In this document: piece by piece, positions 5,611 through 7,007 of the stretch
How the letters are laid out: each line of letters opens with the position of its first letter
Position numbering within the stretch: position 1 is the first letter of the stretch
Assembly: GCA_938045565.1 (NCBI GenBank)
Contig: CALIAZ010000012.1
Location: forward strand, 1-7,007
Direction: 5' to 3'
DNA: 7,007 nucleotides
From: an uncultured Atopobium sp.
GTDB taxonomy: Bacteria; Actinomycetota; Coriobacteriia; Coriobacteriales; Atopobiaceae
Program-made: the position numbers and the translations under genes
The notes under the pieces: model-generated
The model's database searches: none
Told to the model about the DNA's origin: nothing
Seen by the model: only the letters and a program-made list of their open reading frames with translations

Positions 5611-5740
5611 ACCGCCTCCTTGATATGCGCCTTTTTTACCACAGGATTGCACACAAAATCCCCAGCACAAAGGTAAAGTGCAAAAATTTGAATAATATGT
5701 TACATTCCGTAAACAAAACTACTTAGAGCGTCCGGGAGAA
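5611..5740. other. Divergent intergenic region between the transporter cassette and pth
   Basis: These 130 bp must hold the promoters for both directions. The centre is AT-rich (5682-5720). A spaced inverted pair, TTGCAC (5647-5652) and GTGCAA (5678-5683), with an additional GCAC at 5665, could be an operator for the DUF969 gene, but arms of six bases over a 25-base gap are weak evidence. No -35/-10 pair on either strand was good enough to call. A TATTAT-like element on the minus strand (about 5693-5698) is the best -10 candidate for the cassette. Confidence 0.4.
5615..5621 (-). promoter_or_regulatory. Ribosome-binding site deciding the DUF969 start
   Basis: AAGGAGG on the minus strand followed by CGGT and ATG. 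It selects the start at 5610 over the upstream in-frame ATG at 5670. Confidence 0.8.
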
Positions 5741-6532
5741 ATGATGAGGGCACAAAGGCAGACACACCATGGACCGAGAAGATCTTCCGTGCCTCAAGCA
5801 CCCCGTGAACTCCTCGAATCTCCGGTTCTTATCTGCGGCCTTGGTAATCCTGGCGAGAAGTACGTGCACACCAGACACAACATCGGCTTTGCGGTAATCG
5901 ACGCGCTTGCACGTCGTTATGACGTTCGTTATTGGAAAAGTGAGGCGGGTTGTCAGACAGCCTTGATTACCGTTACCGGCGCGAGCGGTCGTACCGGCGC
6001 GAGCGGTCAAAGTTTCAGCAGCCGAAACGCCGGCGGTCAAAGTTCCAACGGTCAAAATACCGGCAGCCAAAACACCAGCAACCAAGGTTCCAACGGACGT
6101 TCCAACGGTCAAAAACGAGAGGTGCTTCTCGCCAAGCCACAAGACTTTATGAACACAAGTGGAGGTCCCCTCTCAAAACTTGCCCGCGCTCACGGCATAC
6201 TTCCCGGTCAAATATTGGTTATTCACGATGAAGTCGATCTTGAAGAAAACCGCATTCGCGTTCGCGCAGGTGGCGGGCTCAATGCCCACAACGGGCTGCG
6301 TTCCATCGCTGACAAATTAGGGACCCGTGATTTTATGCGTCTACAATGCGGTATTGGCCGACCGCCCGGCCGTATGGCCGTTGCGGATTACGTGCTGAGA
6401 GAGCTCAAAGGTACCTCACTTGAAGCTTTTTGCATAACAGCGGAAGTCGCCGCCGATGAAATCGAGCGACTCATTCGCTCATCTGAACAAAATACCGCGA
6501 AGCAGGATAAAGCAAACCAAGCAAGAACATGA
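5741..6532 (+). CDS. pth: Peptidyl-tRNA hydrolase with a repeat-built low-complexity insertion
   Basis: This enzyme cleaves peptidyl-tRNA released from stalled ribosomes so that tRNA is recycled, and it is normally essential. The family core is visible: CGLGNPGEKYVHTRHNIGF (32-50, with N36 and the catalytic H46), KPQDFMNTSGGP (132-143, N138), VIHDEVDL (160-167, D163) and the lid GGGLNAHNGLRSI (177-189, H183). Length is 263 aa against about 190 for the family. The excess is an Arg/Pro-rich N-terminal extension (1-27), a Gly/Ser/Asn/Gln-rich insertion at about 79-125 between the strands ending TALITV and starting REVLLAKP, and a polar tail (from 247). The insertion replaces what is a tight turn in E. 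coli Pth, so the fold can tolerate it. GGGAGA (5734-5739) stands 1 base before the first ATG and 4 before the second (5744), so the latter may be used. GTG at 5789 is a further possibility that would remove most of the extension. No frame break is seen. Confidence 0.93.
   Translation: MMRAQRQTHHGPRRSSVPQAPRELLESPVLICGLGNPGEKYVHTRHNIGFAVIDALARRYDVRYWKSEAGCQTALITVTGASGRTGASGQSFSSRNAGGQSSNGQNTGSQNTSNQGSNGRSNGQKREVLLAKPQDFMNTSGGPLSKLARAHGILPGQILVIHDEVDLEENRIRVRAGGGLNAHNGLRSIADKLGTRDFMRLQCGIGRPPGRMAVADYVLRELKGTSLEAFCITAEVAADEIERLIRSSEQNTAKQDKANQART
5974..6114. repeat. In-frame short repeats inside pth coding for the low-complexity insertion
   Basis: A 17-bp string, TACCGGCGCGAGCGGTC, occurs at 5974-5990 and 5992-6008. 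GGTCAAAGTT occurs at 6005 and 6035. GTTCCAACGG occurs at 6042, 6087 and 6099, and the first and last of these extend to the exact 16-mer GTTCCAACGGTCAAAA. The offsets within each set are 18, 30, 45, 12 and 57 bp, all multiples of three. Repeat growth or loss therefore keeps the pth frame. Confidence 0.9.
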
Positions 6533-6559
6533 AATTTTGCAGGACAAACAGCTTTTCTC

Positions 6560-6589
6560 GCCACATTAACGTGCGGCACGTTATACAAT
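6560..6589 (+). promoter_or_regulatory. Candidate promoter for the NfnA-like gene with a palindromic operator in the spacer
   Basis: TACAAT at 6584-6589 resembles a -10 box (5 of 6). GCCACA at 6560-6565 is a poor -35 (3 of 6) at 18-bp spacing. The spacer is almost entirely the perfect 17-bp palindrome TAACGTGC-G-GCACGTTA (6567-6583). A repressor binding there would block RNA polymerase. The sequence does not match the Rex consensus (TTGTGAAnnnnnnTTCACAA), and I do not recognise the regulator. Confidence 0.4.
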
Positions 6590-6713
6590 GATAGTTACGC
6601 ATTTTTTCGGCCATCACCCAGGTGGTCGTTTAAATGATAAGCAGGTCGAGCTTAGTCTCGATCAACTGCACGAGGATATCCGGTTCGGGAGAGGAGTACC
6701 GCTGAATGTATAA
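6588..6713 (+). CDS. Possible 41-aa small protein overlapping the start of the NfnA-like gene
   Basis: An ORF from ATG 6588 to TAA 6711-6713 encodes a 41-residue peptide starting MIVTHFFGHHPGGRLN and ending DIRFGRGVPLNV. The composition is protein-like (mixed charged and hydrophobic residues), and the end overlaps the downstream gene by 8 bp in another frame. Against it, no Shine-Dalgarno precedes the ATG and the ATG overlaps the proposed -10 box, so it would need an upstream promoter, for instance read-through from pth. I recognise no homologue. It competes with the 23-aa ORF at 6634-6705, and at most one is likely to be real. Confidence 0.2.
   Translation: MIVTHFFGHHPGGRLNDKQVELSLDQLHEDIRFGRGVPLNV
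6634..6705 (+). CDS. Possible 23-aa leader peptide ending exactly at the NfnA-like start
   Basis: ATG at 6634 is preceded 8 bases upstream by AGGTGG (6620-6625), a good Shine-Dalgarno. The frame runs 23 codons (MISRSSLVSINCTR and on) to a TGA at 6703-6705 that abuts the ATG of the next gene with no spacer. It is in the same frame as that gene and contains its ribosome-binding site. The layout is what a translationally coupled leader would look like, but a 23-codon ORF can arise by chance and the peptide shows no amino-acid run that would suggest classical attenuation. Confidence 0.3.
   Translation: MISRSSLVSINCTRISGSGEEYR
6687..6696 (+). promoter_or_regulatory. Ribosome-binding site of the NfnA-like gene
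   Basis: GGGAGAGGAG lies 9 bases before ATG 6706. It supports this start, which is also directly preceded by the TGA of the small upstream ORF. Confidence 0.75.
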
Positions 6714-7007
6714 GATCCTCGAAAAAACTCAGTTCTCCGAGAAGGTCTTCAAGTTCCGCATCGAGGCACCACAGATGGCCAAGCATGCACATGCTGGTCA
6801 GTTCTTGATGGTCCGCGCAAATGAGTGTGGCGAGCGCGTTCCATTTACCTTTGCGGATTGGAATCCTGAGGAGGGTTGGGTCGAGTTTATCTTCATGGTA
6901 ATCGGCAAGACCACCATGATGCTTTCTACCTACGAGGTTGGTGATTTCCTGCAGGACGTTACCGGTCCTCTTGGCCAACCCACTGAAATGGGTGAGGGCA
7001 ACTGGGC
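6706..7007 (+). CDS. NfnA/SudB-like FAD/NAD-binding oxidoreductase subunit (5' part)
   Basis: Only the first 100 residues are in the window, and the reading frame is open at the right edge. MYKILEKTQFSEKVFKFRIEAPQ, then HAGQFLMVRANECGERVPFTFADWN, FIFMVIGKTTMML and DVTGPLGQPTEM match the N-terminal FAD-binding domain of the ferredoxin-NADP reductase alpha-subunit family. That family includes NfnA, SudB and the dihydroorotate dehydrogenase electron-transfer subunit PyrK. ERVPFTFAD is the flavin-binding RxPxT motif, with F where the family often has L. In anaerobes such proteins usually pair with a glutamate-synthase-like partner (NfnB/GltD-like) to link NADH, NADPH and ferredoxin. That partner would be downstream, outside the window. 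The NfnA versus PyrK versus sulfide dehydrogenase choice cannot be settled here. Confidence 0.85.
   Translation, partial: MYKILEKTQFSEKVFKFRIEAPQMAKHAHAGQFLMVRANECGERVPFTFADWNPEEGWVEFIFMVIGKTTMMLSTYEVGDFLQDVTGPLGQPTEMGEGNW

Larger units (their letters stand above)
6533..6705 (+). other. Leader region between pth and the NfnA-like gene
   Basis: This 173-bp stretch holds no intrinsic terminator for pth that I can see. From left to right it has a perfect palindrome and possible -10 (6567-6589), a T-run (6602-6607), an SD-like AGGTGG (6620-6625), two overlapping small ORFs, a possible hairpin (TCGAG at 6646-6650 with CTCGA at 6657-6661, loop CTTAGT), and the ribosome-binding site of the downstream gene. 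Confidence 0.6.

Noticed and set aside
5647..5683. TTGCAC...GTGCAA as a firm operator for the transporter cassette
   Set aside because: Six-base arms over a 25-base gap are easily found by chance. I mention it only as a weak possibility within the divergent region.
5723..6142. 139-codon minus-strand ORF with repeated Thr/Ala/Gly/Val segments opposite the pth repeats
   Set aside because: The repeats in pth keep several frames open because their lengths are multiples of three. This is a shadow without a ribosome-binding site.
1..7007. Defence system, toxin-antitoxin pair, prophage genes, transposase, tRNA or rRNA
   Set aside because: I looked at all frames and gaps and saw none of their proteins, terminal repeats or RNA signatures.

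Overview
The window looks like chromosomal DNA from an anaerobic actinobacterium of the Coriobacteriia, most likely an Atopobium/Lancefieldella/Olsenella-type organism. This placement is inference from protein flavour, roughly 50% GC, strong AAGGAGG ribosome-binding sites and an NfnA/SudB-type flavoprotein typical of anaerobes. No 16S or other marker is present. The housekeeping genes are ordinary, and most of the unusual signal lies between genes and inside one essential gene.

Layout. (1) Bases 1-2385, plus strand: glmU and prs are fused end to end with TAG directly followed by ATG. A strong rho-independent terminator follows at about 2476-2513. (2) Bases 2386-3035 hold no convincing gene. 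The stretch is packed with short degenerate direct repeats (periods 21, 31, 32, 38 and 72 bp), including three tandem 31-bp units followed by an inverted fourth copy that makes a 13-bp-stem hairpin. (3) Bases 3036-5610, minus strand: transcription order is DUF969, DUF979 (stop and start overlapping as TAATG), a 167-bp spacer carrying a 39-bp tandem repeat, then pcp. Together they form a putative 5-oxoproline (pyroglutamate) transport and release cassette. (4) Bases 5611-5740: divergent intergenic region. (5) Bases 5741-6532, plus strand: pth, with a repeat-built Gly/Ser/Asn/Gln-rich insertion in its catalytic domain and an N-terminal extension. (6) Bases 6533-6705: leader region with a perfect 17-bp palindrome next to a possible -10 box and two overlapping small ORFs. 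It leads into (7) the start of an NfnA/SudB-like FAD/NAD-binding subunit, cut by the window end.

How it fits together. GlmU makes UDP-GlcNAc for peptidoglycan, Prs makes PRPP for nucleotides and amino acids, and Pth recycles peptidyl-tRNA. glmU-prs-(ctc/rplY)-pth is a conserved order in many Gram-positive bacteria. Here an oppositely oriented pyroglutamate cassette and a repeat-rich intergenic region sit between prs and pth, and no L25/Ctc gene is visible. I see no CRISPR array, defence system, transposase, tRNA or rRNA. The best candidates for something undescribed are the repeat-grown insertion in Pth, the 31-bp repeat array and the leader of the NfnA-like gene.
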